Source of the DNA: Kaistella flava (ex Peng et al. 2021)
GTDB taxonomy: Bacteria > Bacteroidota > Bacteroidia > Flavobacteriales > Weeksellaceae
Direction: 5' to 3'
Assembly: GCF_015191005.1 (NCBI RefSeq)
Contig: NZ_CP040442.1
Span: 2,294,001 to 2,358,000 of the forward strand
DNA: 64,000 nucleotides
The notes under the pieces were generated by a model. That model was not told the DNA's origin. It did no database searches and saw only the letters and a program-made list of their open reading frames with translations. The position numbers were made by a program, and so were the translations under genes. Every line of letters begins with the position of its first letter. The first letter of the stretch is position 1. This document shows positions 1 to 8,485 of this stretch, piece by piece.

Positions 1-2061
1 TGTAGTACTTGTACAACCACTTATAGCATTATAGTAACTATAGATAATACTTGCAACACCTGATGCTCCGGTCTTAGTTGTCACCAGACCAGTAGCACTT
101 ATAGTAATCAAATCTAGAGTATTTGTACTCCAAATACCGTCTGTTTGAGTGTTGACGAATTGGTACGAAGCCGAAGGGTCACTACATAGTAAGGTGTAGG
201 CGACACCATCTAGTCCAGTAGATATTGGCAGTGCAGGAGGTGTTGGCGCAAATGAAACATCATCAATCGCTATGTCGTTTCCAAGTCCCCCAATTGAATT
301 ATTTTTCAAAAATATTTCAACTGTTGAAGTAGTTGCTGTAAAATTAAATGTATACTGCCCCCAATTGGTATCGGTAATATCTCCCGTAGTTATAGAATTG
401 ATTAACACTCCCGATGCATCATTAACTCCCATTGTTACATTTGGCCTAATTGGATTTCCAGGAGATAAATCTGCTACCCAAAAAGCAAATTGATACGAGG
501 TACCTTCTGCAAGACCAGTAACCGTCTGTCTAAAGAAATCATCTGTTGCGTAAGATGCATTGAAAATAGCATAATACCCATTAGGATCTGGAGGATTAGT
601 TGTAGGATCCCCCGGTAAAGCTTGATTGGTTGGCGTATGATTTATTAACGCTGGAGTAGTAGTATACCAGTCATTTTTGTTTTTTACAACCGCATAATAA
701 CCATCCGACACGCCTTCACTTCCTCTATAGTGATAAGAAGTAAATCCTTTAATTGCAGGAGCATAAGCATCCTCTCCAGTTCCAAATGTTAAAAGATAAT
801 TTGTACCACATGACGCTGGCGTGTTAATAGAATTCAGCAAGGAATTAGAATACACAACATTTACAACTTCGCCGGCAGCCACTTTAATTGTCGAGGTTAA
901 AGTCGTAACGTCAGAACTACTGTCGCCAGTTGGATCATAGATTTTAATTTCACTATTACTCCATCCAGAACTGGCACTTTCCTTTAAAGTATAGGTTCCT
1001 GCCGGCACAGGAATCATGATTGTATTTCCATCAAAAGTAGTTCGCACCCGTTCATCATCTAACCAAAGGCCTGGGGACGTACTTGTACTAAGAATAGTAC
1101 TTGAAAATATACTATGGTTAATTTGATCTGGATTTACTTTATTGATTGCCCAGCTTTGGTTGCCTGCCCCTGCAGTAATACCACTAAAACTTCTTGAGGT
1201 AGGATTATCTACCCAACTTGAAGTATATTCAAAAATATTAGCACTACTCGCGGCATTATTATAATTCGCATATATAGTCCCATTATTGCTTACCGCTACA
1301 TCACGAAGGCTATCACCAGCTGAACTTGTGCCGGCAGGCGCAGAGATGGTCACAGGTATTGCGCTTGCTGCGCTTCCTCCAGGAAGACGATATACAGCTT
1401 GATTAGCACCCGTTCTAATAAATACAATATCCTGATTCGTAGGATTCACATCAACTCTGTAAACATTGCTAACATTAGTACCAGAGTAAGGTGTCCAACT
1501 AGTTCCAGTTCCTGAATATTTATATAATGTACCATTACTTCCTACCGCTACAATTACTCCACCGGCACCACCAGATGCGACATCTATAATCGTAGCTGGT
1601 TTCCCAATAGAAGTAGCAACATTAGTAACAGCATTATAAGTATATACAGTCCCCGAACTATTACAATATACAGCTGTATTGGCATCAATTCCATCTACTG
1701 ATCTTACATCAGTAACACCGGTGTTTTTCGCAGTCCACTGTGGAGCATTGACAAGTCTGGTGTATAAAACCCCATTAGTAACATGCGTACTTCCAGCTGC
1801 TGAACCATTGTTAATAACTGCCCACAATTGCCCTTCACCCGCTCCATGGCTATTCCCTAAATCAAAAGCATTGAGATTGTCTGGTTTGTCGTTAAGAGTA
1901 AATGTCTTTGAATAACTACTGGGCCCGGTAAGACTAAAAGGAAAATCTAAGGACACCACTTCACTAATTGCTTTTTTGTGCACATAAATATATCCATTTT
2001 GTGCAGAAAAAGTAATACTGATTAATAATACTAATGCAGTAATTAATTTATATTTTTTCAT
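1..2061 (-). CDS. Large secreted modular surface protein, 3' end missing
   Basis: An open frame of 687 codons starts with ATG at 2059-2061 and runs off the left edge, so the C-terminus is not visible. The N-terminus is a signal peptide (MKKYKLITALVLLISITFSA). Residues about 35-330 hold repeated strand motifs such as NSSGTVYTY, SNGTLYKY and NNGTIYANY, which look like beta-propeller blades. Residues about 470-600 resemble a jelly-roll domain ending IAIDDVSFAP, a form common in Bacteroidota adhesins and carbohydrate-binding modules. The last visible stretch (DGIWSTNTLDLITISATG) is like a bacterial Ig-like repeat. Proteins of this build usually end in a type IX secretion sorting domain, but that end lies outside the window. 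Function is unknown; surface attachment is an inference. Confidence 0.8.
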   Translation of the reverse strand, partial: MKKYKLITALVLLISITFSAQNGYIYVHKKAISEVVSLDFPFSLTGPSSYSKTFTLNDKPDNLNAFDLGNSHGAGEGQLWAVINNGSAAGSTHVTNGVLYTRLVNAPQWTAKNTGVTDVRSVDGIDANTAVYCNSSGTVYTYNAVTNVATSIGKPATIIDVASGGAGGVIVAVGSNGTLYKYSGTGTSWTPYSGTNVSNVYRVDVNPTNQDIVFIRTGANQAVYRLPGGSAASAIPVTISAPAGTSSAGDSLRDVAVSNNGTIYANYNNAASSANIFEYTSSWVDNPTSRSFSGITAGAGNQSWAINKVNPDQINHSIFSSTILSTSTSPGLWLDDERVRTTFDGNTIMIPVPAGTYTLKESASSGWSNSEIKIYDPTGDSSSDVTTLTSTIKVAAGEVVNVVYSNSLLNSINTPASCGTNYLLTFGTGEDAYAPAIKGFTSYHYRGSEGVSDGYYAVVKNKNDWYTTTPALINHTPTNQALPGDPTTNPPDPNGYYAIFNASYATDDFFRQTVTGLAEGTSYQFAFWVADLSPGNPIRPNVTMGVNDASGVLINSITTGDITDTNWGQYTFNFTATTSTVEIFLKNNSIGGLGNDIAIDDVSFAPTPPALPISTGLDGVAYTLLCSDPSASYQFVNTQTDGIWSTNTLDLITISATGLVTTKTGASGVASIIYSYYNAISGCTSTT

Positions 2062-2438
2062 TATTTGTGTTTTTGTGTTTTCTAATTATTAAAGTCCAAC
2101 GTATTTTTAAAGTAAATTAAAAAACGCTATTTCAGAAGGACTATCGATTACTACAACTGCTTTAATTTGCAGTCATACCAAGTGTGTTTTATTTCTACTA
2201 ACTCTTAAATCTTTCATTATTTAAAAATAATAACTCTTTCAGCTCAACAACTATTAGATTTGCTTACAAATAAACAATTGAGAGAAAAAGCAATCCTGAT
2301 ACTTTGCATAGAATTCTAATCCATATGGAACGACTTTAACAAGATTCCGATAAGGATTAAAATTTGACAAGTCTTTAAAAGACAATTAAATCATGAAGAG
2401 AAAACTCAGATAGAGATTTAATTTACACTCTTGAATAA
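2062..2438. other. Gene-free AT-rich spacer
   Basis: This 377-base stretch between two minus-strand secreted-protein genes shows no credible coding frame, RNA gene or strong hairpin. The part next to 2061 is the untranslated leader of the large surface protein. It contains a CACAAA/ACACAA-rich segment also present ahead of the 2439-3032 gene. Confidence 0.5.
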
Positions 2439-3032
2439 TTAAATAAAAAACGGCGGCGGTCTGGAAAATAAGAATTGGGAAAGTGCTGCAGTTTTAGAAA
2501 AGTCTGCAGTATAGATATTCATTAAGTAAACGAATACAGGAATTTTGATTTTTATGTAAAGACACGAAACTATATTCTCTGAAATGAAAACTGGAGTGAT
2601 TACCGAATTCTTGGTATTGGATAAACTACCAGAATCAAAGCTTTCATCAGATCTTGTAGTTTTAAATAAGAATTTCGGTTTGGGTAATTTTGGAAGATTT
2701 TTAACTTGATTTACAGACTCCTCTTTGGTAATTGGAATCTGCTTCTTGATTTTAGAATTTGAAGATTTCTTAGGACCTTCACCTTTTAAAGGAGCTTCTA
2801 TCTTAACTATTCTAGCGTTCGTAGATTCTTCGAACCCAAAAACAACTGTATTTTCACCAACATAAATAATAGCTTGCTGATCTTGCTGAGGAATATCAGC
2901 TTTTAATGCGGTCGCACTAAAAAATAGAGGCATGCTCAGAAGAGGCAACATAATCAATATAGAAAAGACGGAATAAGATTCCAACTTCTGAAATATTGAT
3001 CGTGTTGCTCTAAAGAATAAATTTTCTTTCAA
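2439..3032 (-). CDS. Small secreted or membrane-anchored protein of unknown function
   Basis: I do not recognise this 197-residue protein with certainty. It begins with about 22 mostly polar residues followed by a hydrophobic stretch (about 23-43), consistent with a late signal peptide or a membrane anchor. The middle (about 80-125) is rich in Lys, Pro and Ser. The C-terminal third is more hydrophobic and ends with a run of three prolines (SRPPP). A TAnnTTTG-like promoter lies 49 bases upstream. It is followed 377 bases later by the large secreted protein and has a similar leader, so the two may be functionally linked. The long frame, signal-like N-terminus and promoter favour a real gene. 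Confidence 0.6.
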   Translation of the reverse strand: MKENLFFRATRSIFQKLESYSVFSILIMLPLLSMPLFFSATALKADIPQQDQQAIIYVGENTVVFGFEESTNARIVKIEAPLKGEGPKKSSNSKIKKQIPITKEESVNQVKNLPKLPKPKFLFKTTRSDESFDSGSLSNTKNSVITPVFISENIVSCLYIKIKIPVFVYLMNIYTADFSKTAALSQFLFSRPPPFFI

Positions 3033-3423
3033 GCTGTGTATTTGTGTTTTTTAGAATTATTCTCACGAATTATTCTTTAACAAAAATACAACAAAACACG
3101 ATACCTGTTATAGCAAACTCAAATAATGGGTGTAATTACCAAAATAATGGGTCAAAACACCTCTTTTCATTACTAATATAATATATTTTATGCAATAATA
3201 AAGTTATTTAAAATTGTAATTATTAGTATGTATTAACCGTTAATTATCACTAAATAATAGTTAGTATATCACAGTAATGAAATTATTAATGATAATTCTG
3301 CATTTTGAACTTCCAGAGGGATGACTAGTTAGAAACACTATTTTTTTATCGTTGTTAAAACGAACTGAAAAGCAGAACGACATCAAGCATATATAAGTCC
3401 TTGGTCTACTGTTAGAATTAGAC
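3033..3423. other. Spacer between rplL terminator and the accessory genes
   Basis: About 390 AT-rich bases with no convincing gene. Short frames here have poor codon use and no plausible start context. Near 3081-3088 there is a minus-strand TATTTTTG element that could be the promoter of the 2439-3032 gene. In most bacteria rpoB would begin in this position; no trace of rpoB coding sequence is visible. Confidence 0.5.
3081..3088 (-). promoter_or_regulatory. Candidate -7 promoter element
   Basis: TATTTTTG on the minus strand fits the Bacteroidota TAnnTTTG -7 consensus and lies 49 bases ahead of the start at 3032. No TTTG -33 element is found at the usual 19-base spacing, so the call is weak. 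Confidence 0.35.
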
Positions 3424-3456
3424 AAAAAAAAAGCCGCTTCCAAAAGGAAACGGCTT
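3424..3456 (-). terminator. Intrinsic terminator of rplKAJL
   Basis: Read on the minus strand, AAGCCGTTTCC pairs with GGAAGCGGCTT (one G-U pair) around a four-base loop, followed by a run of nine T. It begins about 20 bases after the rplL stop codon, so most transcripts of the ribosomal block should end here rather than continue into another gene. Confidence 0.9.
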
Positions 3457-3477
3457 AATTATAAGGTTGAGGTAGAA

Positions 3478-3843
3478 TTATTTAACTTCTACTTCAGCAC
3501 CAGCTTCTTCTAATTGTTTTTTCAACGCTTCAGCTTCGTCTTTAGATACACCTTCTTTGATTGCAGTCGGAGCTGAATCTACCATATCTTTAGCTTCTTT
3601 AAGTCCTGCACCAGTTAAATCTTTAACTAATTTTACAACTGCTAATTTAGAAGCACCTGCAGCTTTCAAGATTACATCGAATTCAGTTTTTTCTTCAACT
3701 GCTTCACCTGCACCTGCAACAGCAGCAACAGCTACAGCAGCTGGTTCGATTCCGTACTCATCCTTAAGGATAGTAGCTAATTCATTTACGTCTTTAACGG
3801 TTAAGTTTACAAGCGTTTCCGCTAAGTTTTTTAAATCTGACAT
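3478..3843 (-). CDS. rplL: 50S ribosomal protein L7/L12
   Basis: L7/L12 forms the ribosomal stalk that recruits and stimulates translation GTPases such as EF-Tu and EF-G. The 121-residue protein has the expected plan: an N-terminal dimerisation part ([16 protein letters not shown]), an Ala/Val/Gly-rich hinge (about 35-50) and a C-terminal globular domain with [20 protein letters not shown] and [10 protein letters not shown]. It is the last gene of rplK-rplA-rplJ-rplL and follows rplJ by 54 bases. A terminator follows at once. The usual downstream partner rpoB is not here. Confidence 0.98.
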   Translation of the reverse strand: MSDLKNLAETLVNLTVKDVNELATILKDEYGIEPAAVAVAAVAGAGEAVEEKTEFDVILKAAGASKLAVVKLVKDLTGAGLKEAKDMVDSAPTAIKEGVSKDEAEALKKQLEEAGAEVEVK

Positions 3844-3897
3844 TTTAATAATGTTTTAAGTGTGTTGAACGATTTATTTGATTTTTTTTGAGTCTAA

Positions 3898-4485
3898 TTA
3901 CTCTGCACTAGGTGCATCGGTAGCGTCAGCGCTTGCTTCTGGAGCAGCTTCTGCAGCTGGGGTTTCTTCTGCAACTGGAGCAGCTTCTTCAGCTTCACCG
4001 TTAGCTTCATCTTTATTTTGAAGTGCAGAAAGAACATTTCTAAGTGGAGATTGAAGTATTGTGATGATTTCACCAATCATTTCTTCTCTAGACTTAATGC
4101 TAACTAAAGCAGCTAAGTTTTCGTCACCTACATAGAAAGTTTCTTGTAAATAAGCAGATTTCAAAGCTGGAACTTCTGCTTTTTTTCTGAATCCTTGAAT
4201 CAACTTTGCCGGAGCGTTAGCTGTTTCAGAAATCATCAAAGCGGAGTTACCTTTGAAAGTTGGGAACATTTCAGAGTAATCTACTCCTTCGATTTGTTCC
4301 AATGCTTTTTGTAGTAAAGTGTTTTTTACAACTTTTACAGTGATATTTTGTTTAAATGCTTGTCTTCTAAAATCTGAAGTCGCAGCAGCATTCATTCCTT
4401 CTAGACTTGCTACATAAACAACTTTCGCGTCTTGTAACACTTCTTTTAATTCTTGTATTACTAATACTTTATCTTCTTTTGTCAT
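3898..4485 (-). CDS. rplJ: 50S ribosomal protein L10
   Basis: L10 anchors L7/L12 dimers to 23S rRNA at the stalk base. The first about 160 residues match the family (MTKEDKVLVIQELKEVLQDA, VVKNTLLQKALEQ, FKGNSALMIS). The protein is 195 residues, longer than the usual about 165-175, because of an acidic Ala/Glu-rich tail (about 167-195, EEAAPVAEETPAAEAAPEAS). Such tails are common in Flavobacteriia. It starts 14 bases after rplA and is followed by rplL. In the family, L10 with L7/L12 can repress its own mRNA leader; no specific leader structure was identified here. Confidence 0.97.
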   Translation of the reverse strand: MTKEDKVLVIQELKEVLQDAKVVYVASLEGMNAAATSDFRRQAFKQNITVKVVKNTLLQKALEQIEGVDYSEMFPTFKGNSALMISETANAPAKLIQGFRKKAEVPALKSAYLQETFYVGDENLAALVSIKSREEMIGEIITILQSPLRNVLSALQNKDEANGEAEEAAPVAEETPAAEAAPEASADATDAPSAE

Positions 4486-4499
4486 TGTCTTACAGATTA

Positions 4500-5192
4500 T
4501 TAGTTTACAGATTTAGAATCAATTGCAATACCCGGACTCATGGTAGAAGACAAATAAATGCTTCTTACATAAACACCTTTAGATGCAGTTGGTTTCAATT
4601 TAAGTAAAGTCTGAATTAATTCAGCAGCATTTTCTTTAATTTGAGTAGCATCAAAAGATACTTTACCAATTCCTGCATGGATAATACCATATTTGTCAAC
4701 TTTAAAATCAATCTTACCTGATTTTACTTCAGATACTGCTTTACCAATATCCATAGTTACAGTTCCAGATTTAGGGTTAGGCATTAGACCTCTTGGACCT
4801 AAAATTCTACCCAATGGACCTAATTTACCCATAACAGCTGGCATTGTAACGATAACGTCAACATCTGTCCAACCATCTTTTATTTTCTGTAAATACTCGT
4901 CAAGACCTACATAATCAGCACCAGCTTCTTTCGCTTCTGCTTCTTTGTCTGGTGTTACCAAGGCAAGTACTTTCACATCTTTACCAGTACCGTGTGGAAG
5001 AGAAACTACCCCTCTTACCATTTGGTTCGCTTTTCTAGGATCAACTCCCAAACGAACTGCGATATCTACAGATGCGTCAAACTTTGCAAAGTTTACTTCT
5101 TTTACCAAAGCAGAAGCTTCGTCAAGAGAGTAAATTTTGTTTTTTTCTATTTTGCTTAAAGCTTCTTTTTGCTTTTTAGTTAATTTTGCCAT
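4500..5192 (-). CDS. rplA: 50S ribosomal protein L1
   Basis: L1 forms the mobile L1 stalk that helps release tRNA from the E site and often represses its own operon. The 230-residue length and the motifs [34 protein letters not shown] and [12 protein letters not shown] are typical. It follows rplK by 11 bases and precedes rplJ by 14, so the genes are one transcription unit. Confidence 0.98.
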   Translation of the reverse strand: MAKLTKKQKEALSKIEKNKIYSLDEASALVKEVNFAKFDASVDIAVRLGVDPRKANQMVRGVVSLPHGTGKDVKVLALVTPDKEAEAKEAGADYVGLDEYLQKIKDGWTDVDVIVTMPAVMGKLGPLGRILGPRGLMPNPKSGTVTMDIGKAVSEVKSGKIDFKVDKYGIIHAGIGKVSFDATQIKENAAELIQTLLKLKPTASKGVYVRSIYLSSTMSPGIAIDSKSVN

Positions 5193-5203
5193 ATCTATAA
5201 GTT

Positions 5204-5647
5204 TTAAGCGTTAGTTGGTTTAGTTCCTGTTACTCTCAATCCCATAGATCTTGCAGTTCCTGCAACCATAGTAAGGGCGCCATCAATAGTAAAGCAGTTA
5301 AGATCTACCATTTTATCCTCAGCAATTTTACTTACTTGAGCCCAAGATACAGCACCTACTTTCAGTCTGTTCGACTCTCCTGAACCTTTTTTCTGCTTAG
5401 AAGCTTCTAAAAGTTGGATTGCAACTGGTGGAGTTTTAATAACGAATTCAAATGATTTGTCTTCGAATACTGTAATTACTACAGGTAAAACTTGTCCCGG
5501 TTTGTCTTGAGTTCTTCCGTTAAATTGCTTACAAAACTCCATAATGTTCACCCCTGCAGAACCCAATGCTGGACCTACTGGTGGAGATGGATTAGCCGCT
5601 CCTCCTTTTACTTGGAGCTTAACCATTTTAAAGACTTTTTTAGCCAT
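5204..5647 (-). CDS. rplK: 50S ribosomal protein L11
   Basis: L11 binds the GTPase-associated centre of 23S rRNA and is needed for stringent-response signalling. The 147-residue protein shows [20 protein letters not shown] near the N-terminus, [11 protein letters not shown], and the C-terminal rRNA-binding part with [11 protein letters not shown]. It is the first gene of rplKAJL. The 421-base gap to nusG upstream contains two hairpins, so rplK probably has its own promoter in that gap. Confidence 0.98.
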   Translation of the reverse strand: MAKKVFKMVKLQVKGGAANPSPPVGPALGSAGVNIMEFCKQFNGRTQDKPGQVLPVVITVFEDKSFEFVIKTPPVAIQLLEASKQKKGSGESNRLKVGAVSWAQVSKIAEDKMVDLNCFTIDGALTMVAGTARSMGLRVTGTKPTNA

Positions 5648-5814
5648 TTTGATTTTTTAAAAAATTAAATAATTTATGAATGTGGAAGCATTTATAAATC
5701 TGCAAAGAAGTGAAATAAAAACACAACTCTACATTTCGGACTGCAAAATTAAGAATAATTTTTAATTACACAAGGGATAAGGTATTGATTTTTAATGATT
5801 ATTTGAATTAAATG

Positions 5815-5846
5815 AAAAAAGTCGCCTTATAAAAGCGACTTCTGTA
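5815..5846 (-). terminator. Intrinsic terminator-like hairpin ahead of rplK
   Basis: On the minus strand AGTCGC pairs with GCGACT around a short loop (extra A-T pairs extend it) and is followed by T6. It lies downstream of the relic frame at 5882-5976, as if it once ended a separate small gene between nusG and rplK. Confidence 0.65.
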
Positions 5847-5881
5847 TCCTAATGGTGACTTTTAATCCGCAACTATTCGTT

Positions 5882-5976
5882 TTAAATTATCTTTTCTTTC
5901 ACCACCCATACAATTAAACAAATACTGAAAAAAATTGGAACAGTTCCTCCTAAATGTGCAGAATAAACTAAAAACT
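5882..5976 (-). pseudogene. Possible relic of a small membrane protein (DUF4870-like)
   Basis: One minus-strand frame reads VYSAHLGGTVPIFFSIC then LIVWVVKEKII and a stop, with an in-frame TAG just upstream and no start codon. The pattern of HL-G-G, a hydrophobic helix containing Pro and a closing WVVKEK resembles the first helix of DUF4870-type membrane proteins (HLS...PLIIWLIKK). That similarity is from memory. It could also be chance, since the fragment is only about 30 codons. Confidence 0.25.
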
Positions 5977-6007
5977 AAAATCGCATATAACTTGTCAATT
6001 CGCAATA

Positions 6008-6048
6008 TTAAAAACAAAAAAAAAGAACCAATTAAATTGATTCTTTTT
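6008..6048 (-). terminator. Intrinsic terminator after nusG
   Basis: On the minus strand AAGAATCA pairs with TGGTTCTT (one G-U pair) around an AT loop and is followed by a long T run. It starts about 20 bases past the nusG stop and separates tuf-secE-nusG from rplKAJL. Confidence 0.75.
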
Positions 6049-6068
6049 ATAATATATATCTAAGTGTA

Positions 6069-6611
6069 TTACACTTTTTCTACTTGCATAAAGCTTAATT
6101 CCATTGGTGTTTTTCTTCCGAAAATCATTACTGAAACTTCGATTTTCTTTTTATCTTCGTGCAGTTTTTCAACTGTACCGTTGAAACCATTGAAAGGTCC
6201 ATCAATTACTTTTACGTTTTCACCTACTACGAAAGGAATTGCTGATTCAATTGCGAACTCAGAAAGCTCATCCATTCTACCTAGCATTCTATTCACTTCT
6301 GATTTACGCATTGGTACAGGATCACCACCTTTAGTCGAACTTAAAAAAGAAATAACTCCTGGAATATTCTTGATAATGTGAGGAACCTCCCCTACTAGAT
6401 TAGCCTCTACCATTAAGTATCCTGGGTAATAAGGTTTTTCTTTCGGCACCTTTTTACCATTTCTTATCTGGATTACTTTTTCCATAGGAATGACTACTTG
6501 AGTTACAAAATCCTCTAAGCCATAATGCTTCATTTCGTTCTCAATATAGGCTTTCACCTTATTTTCCTGTCCACTGATGGATTTCAGAACATACCACTTC
6601 AAGTCACTCAT
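6069..6611 (-). CDS. nusG: Transcription termination/antitermination protein NusG
   Basis: NusG binds RNA polymerase, raises processivity and couples it to Rho or the leading ribosome. The 180-residue protein has the NGN domain at residues 1-115 (WYVLKSISGQENKVKAYIEN, PYYPGYLMVEANL) and a C-terminal KOW domain (GENVKVIDGPFNGFNGTVEK). It follows secE by 15 bases in the conserved secE-nusG pair and is followed by a terminator. Confidence 0.97.
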   Translation of the reverse strand: MSDLKWYVLKSISGQENKVKAYIENEMKHYGLEDFVTQVVIPMEKVIQIRNGKKVPKEKPYYPGYLMVEANLVGEVPHIIKNIPGVISFLSSTKGGDPVPMRKSEVNRMLGRMDELSEFAIESAIPFVVGENVKVIDGPFNGFNGTVEKLHEDKKKIEVSVMIFGRKTPMELSFMQVEKV

Positions 6612-6626
6612 TTTGGGAAAATAATT

Positions 6627-6830
6627 TTAATTGAACAGATTGATAAAGAGCGATATAATATTCGCAATAGATTTACTGAACAATGAATCTACACCAAAAG
6701 TAAAAATAGCCAACAACACCGTACCAATAGTTACTACTATTGTAGATGATTGAAGCTCAGGCCACTTTGGCCACTCTACTTTGTCTTTGAATTCGGTATA
6801 AGAACCTTTAATAAAATCTACTAAACTCAT
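6627..6830 (-). CDS. secE: Preprotein translocase subunit SecE
   Basis: SecE is the small essential clamp subunit of the SecYEG channel in the inner membrane. The 67-residue protein is the short single-helix type: an amphipathic cytoplasmic helix (SYTEFKDKVEWPKWPELQSS, with the conserved VEWP) followed by one transmembrane helix (about 31-51). It lies between tRNA-Trp and nusG, the usual bacterial place. Confidence 0.96.
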   Translation of the reverse strand: MSLVDFIKGSYTEFKDKVEWPKWPELQSSTIVVTIGTVLLAIFTFGVDSLFSKSIANIISLFINLFN

Positions 6831-6844
6831 TATCTTTTATATTG

Positions 6845-6915
6845 CACGGGCACAAGGACTCGAACCCTGATCAACGGTTTTGGAGACCGGTATCCTACCA
6901 TTGGACGATGCCCGT
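6845..6915 (-). tRNA. tRNA-Trp (anticodon CCA)
   Basis: A cloverleaf folds from 6915 down to 6845. The acceptor ACGGGCA pairs with TGCCCGT, the anticodon loop is CTCCAAA with CCA in the middle, and the T arm has GGTTCGAGTCC. The discriminator is G, and the 3' CCA is not fully encoded. It lies between tuf and secE, a common arrangement. Confidence 0.95.
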
Positions 6916-6918
6916 AGA

Positions 6919-6957
6919 TTAAAAAAGGTTCCGTAAGTTTCCCTACGGAACCTTTAT
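6919..6957 (-). terminator. tuf: Intrinsic terminator of tuf
   Basis: On the minus strand AAGGTTCCGTA (6944-6954) pairs perfectly with TACGGAACCTT (6925-6935) around an eight-base loop, followed by T6. It begins about 15 bases after the tuf stop and lies ahead of tRNA-Trp. Downstream tRNA-Trp, secE and nusG must rely on read-through or a promoter I did not identify. Confidence 0.88.
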
Positions 6958-6970
6958 TATATTTTAGAAA

Positions 6971-8158
6971 TTAATCAGTGATTTCAGTTACCTGACCAGC
7001 ACCAACTGTTCTACCTCCTTCTCTAATTGCAAATCTAAGACCTACGTTAAGAGCGATTGGCTGCAACAATTCTACAGTAATTGTTAAGTTATCCCCAGGC
7101 ATTACCATTTCTACACCTTCTGGTAAGAAGATCTCACCTGTAACGTCTGTCGTTCTTACATAGAACTGTGGACGGTATTTATTGTGGAATGGAGTGTGAC
7201 GACCACCTTCTTCTTTTGAAAGAACGTAAACCTCAGCCTTGAATTTTTTGTGTGGAGTTACAGATCCTGCTTTCGCGATTACCATACCTCTTTTGATATC
7301 AGTTTTCTCAATACCTCTTAACAAGATACCTACGTTATCTCCTGCTTCACCTCTATCTAAGATTTTACGGAACATTTCTACTCCTGTTACAGTTGATGTT
7401 AATTTTTCATCACCCATACCTACGATATCTACTGGATCACCTGTGTTGATAACACCTGCTTCAATTCTTCCTGTAGCAACTGTACCACGACCTGTAATAG
7501 AGAATACATCTTCGATTGGCATCAAGAAAGTTTTGTCAACGTCTCTTGTTGGAAGTTCAATCCAAGAATCAACAGCATCCATTAATTCTTCGATTTTAGC
7601 TACCCATTTAGGATCTCCGTTAAGACCTCCTAGAGCAGAACCTTGAATTACTGGTGTATTGTCACCATCATAGTCATAAGAAGAAAGAAGTTCTCTTACT
7701 TCCATTTCTACTAATTCTAATAATTCAACATCATCAACCATATCTACTTTGTTCATGAAAACAAGCACGTTAGGTACGTTTACTTGACGACAAAGAAGAA
7801 TATGCTCTCTTGTTTGAGGCATTGGTCCGTCAGTTGAAGCAACTACTAAGATAGCACCATCCATTTGAGCAGCACCTGTTACCATGTTTTTCACATAATC
7901 GGCGTGACCTGGACAGTCTACGTGAGCGTAGTGTCTGTTTGCAGTTTCATATTCAATGTGTGAAGTATTAATTGTAATACCTCTTTCTTTTTCTTCTGGT
8001 GCAGAATCGATAGAAGAGAAATCTCTTGCTGTTCCGTATCCTTTATCAGATAACACCTTGCTAATTGCAGCAGTAAGTGTAGTTTTACCATGGTCTACGT
8101 GACCGATGGTACCAATGTTCAAATGCGGTTTGCTACGATTAAACGTTTCCTTTGCCAT
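6971..8158 (-). CDS. tuf: Elongation factor Tu
   Basis: EF-Tu delivers aminoacyl-tRNA to the ribosome with GTP. The 395-residue protein carries all G motifs: GHVDHGKT (G1, about residues 19-26), DCPGHADY (G3), NKVD (G4) and GSAL (G5), then the two beta-barrel domains with [12 protein letters not shown] and [14 protein letters not shown]. It is followed by tRNA-Trp-secE-nusG as in many bacteria. Upstream, the usual tRNA cluster is displaced by an 8-kb efflux/regulator block. Confidence 0.99.
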   Translation of the reverse strand: MAKETFNRSKPHLNIGTIGHVDHGKTTLTAAISKVLSDKGYGTARDFSSIDSAPEEKERGITINTSHIEYETANRHYAHVDCPGHADYVKNMVTGAAQMDGAILVVASTDGPMPQTREHILLCRQVNVPNVLVFMNKVDMVDDVELLELVEMEVRELLSSYDYDGDNTPVIQGSALGGLNGDPKWVAKIEELMDAVDSWIELPTRDVDKTFLMPIEDVFSITGRGTVATGRIEAGVINTGDPVDIVGMGDEKLTSTVTGVEMFRKILDRGEAGDNVGILLRGIEKTDIKRGMVIAKAGSVTPHKKFKAEVYVLSKEEGGRHTPFHNKYRPQFYVRTTDVTGEIFLPEGVEMVMPGDNLTITVELLQPIALNVGLRFAIREGGRTVGAGQVTEITD

Positions 8159-8199
8159 GATATAAATTATTTATTAATTAATTATTTTTTTTCGGTGCG

Positions 8200-8207
8200 C
8201 AAATATA
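8200..8207 (-). promoter_or_regulatory. tuf: Promoter -7 element of tuf
   Basis: TATATTTG on the minus strand matches the TAnnTTTG Bacteroidota -7 consensus exactly and lies about 42 bases ahead of the tuf start. The -33 region has only a weak GTTTT. It shows that tuf has its own promoter despite separation from the tRNA cluster. Confidence 0.6.
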
Positions 8208-8485
8208 CTAATTTTTTGAATATTGAAAACCTTTTTTAGAAAAAAAAGCTAAACATTCAAAAATATTGGTTTACACCATCTTATATAAGCGAAATACCGG
8301 AGTGCAAATTTAGGAAAAAATATTTATTTGAGAAAATGTATAAAATCATTTTATAGCAACATTTCGCTTTTTAACGCTATTTTAATAAATATCCCTAATA
8401 CTTAAACACTCCAAACCCCTTTATCTTCTCGATTATTTAATAAATCATCTTTAAATAAACAGAGAATTAAAGTTTTGTTAAAGTT
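8208..8485. other. AT-rich spacer upstream of tuf
   Basis: The full gap between the tuf and efflux-pump genes is 327 bases. Apart from the tuf promoter I see no RNA gene, repeat or credible terminator. It should include the 3' end of the efflux operon transcript, but no clear hairpin with a T tract was found. Confidence 0.4.

Larger units (their letters stand above)
5648..6068. other. Spacer between nusG and rplK with hairpins and a possible gene relic
   Basis: At 421 bases this gap is unusually long for nusG-rplK. It contains the nusG terminator (6008-6048), a second terminator-like hairpin (5815-5846) and, between them, a short frame that looks like part of a membrane protein (5882-5976). 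The 150 bases next to rplK must hold its promoter and leader, but I could not fix a promoter. Confidence 0.5.

Noticed and set aside
3261..3443. Minus-strand 60-codon frame after rplL
   Set aside because: It includes the rplL terminator at its start and has no conserved features.
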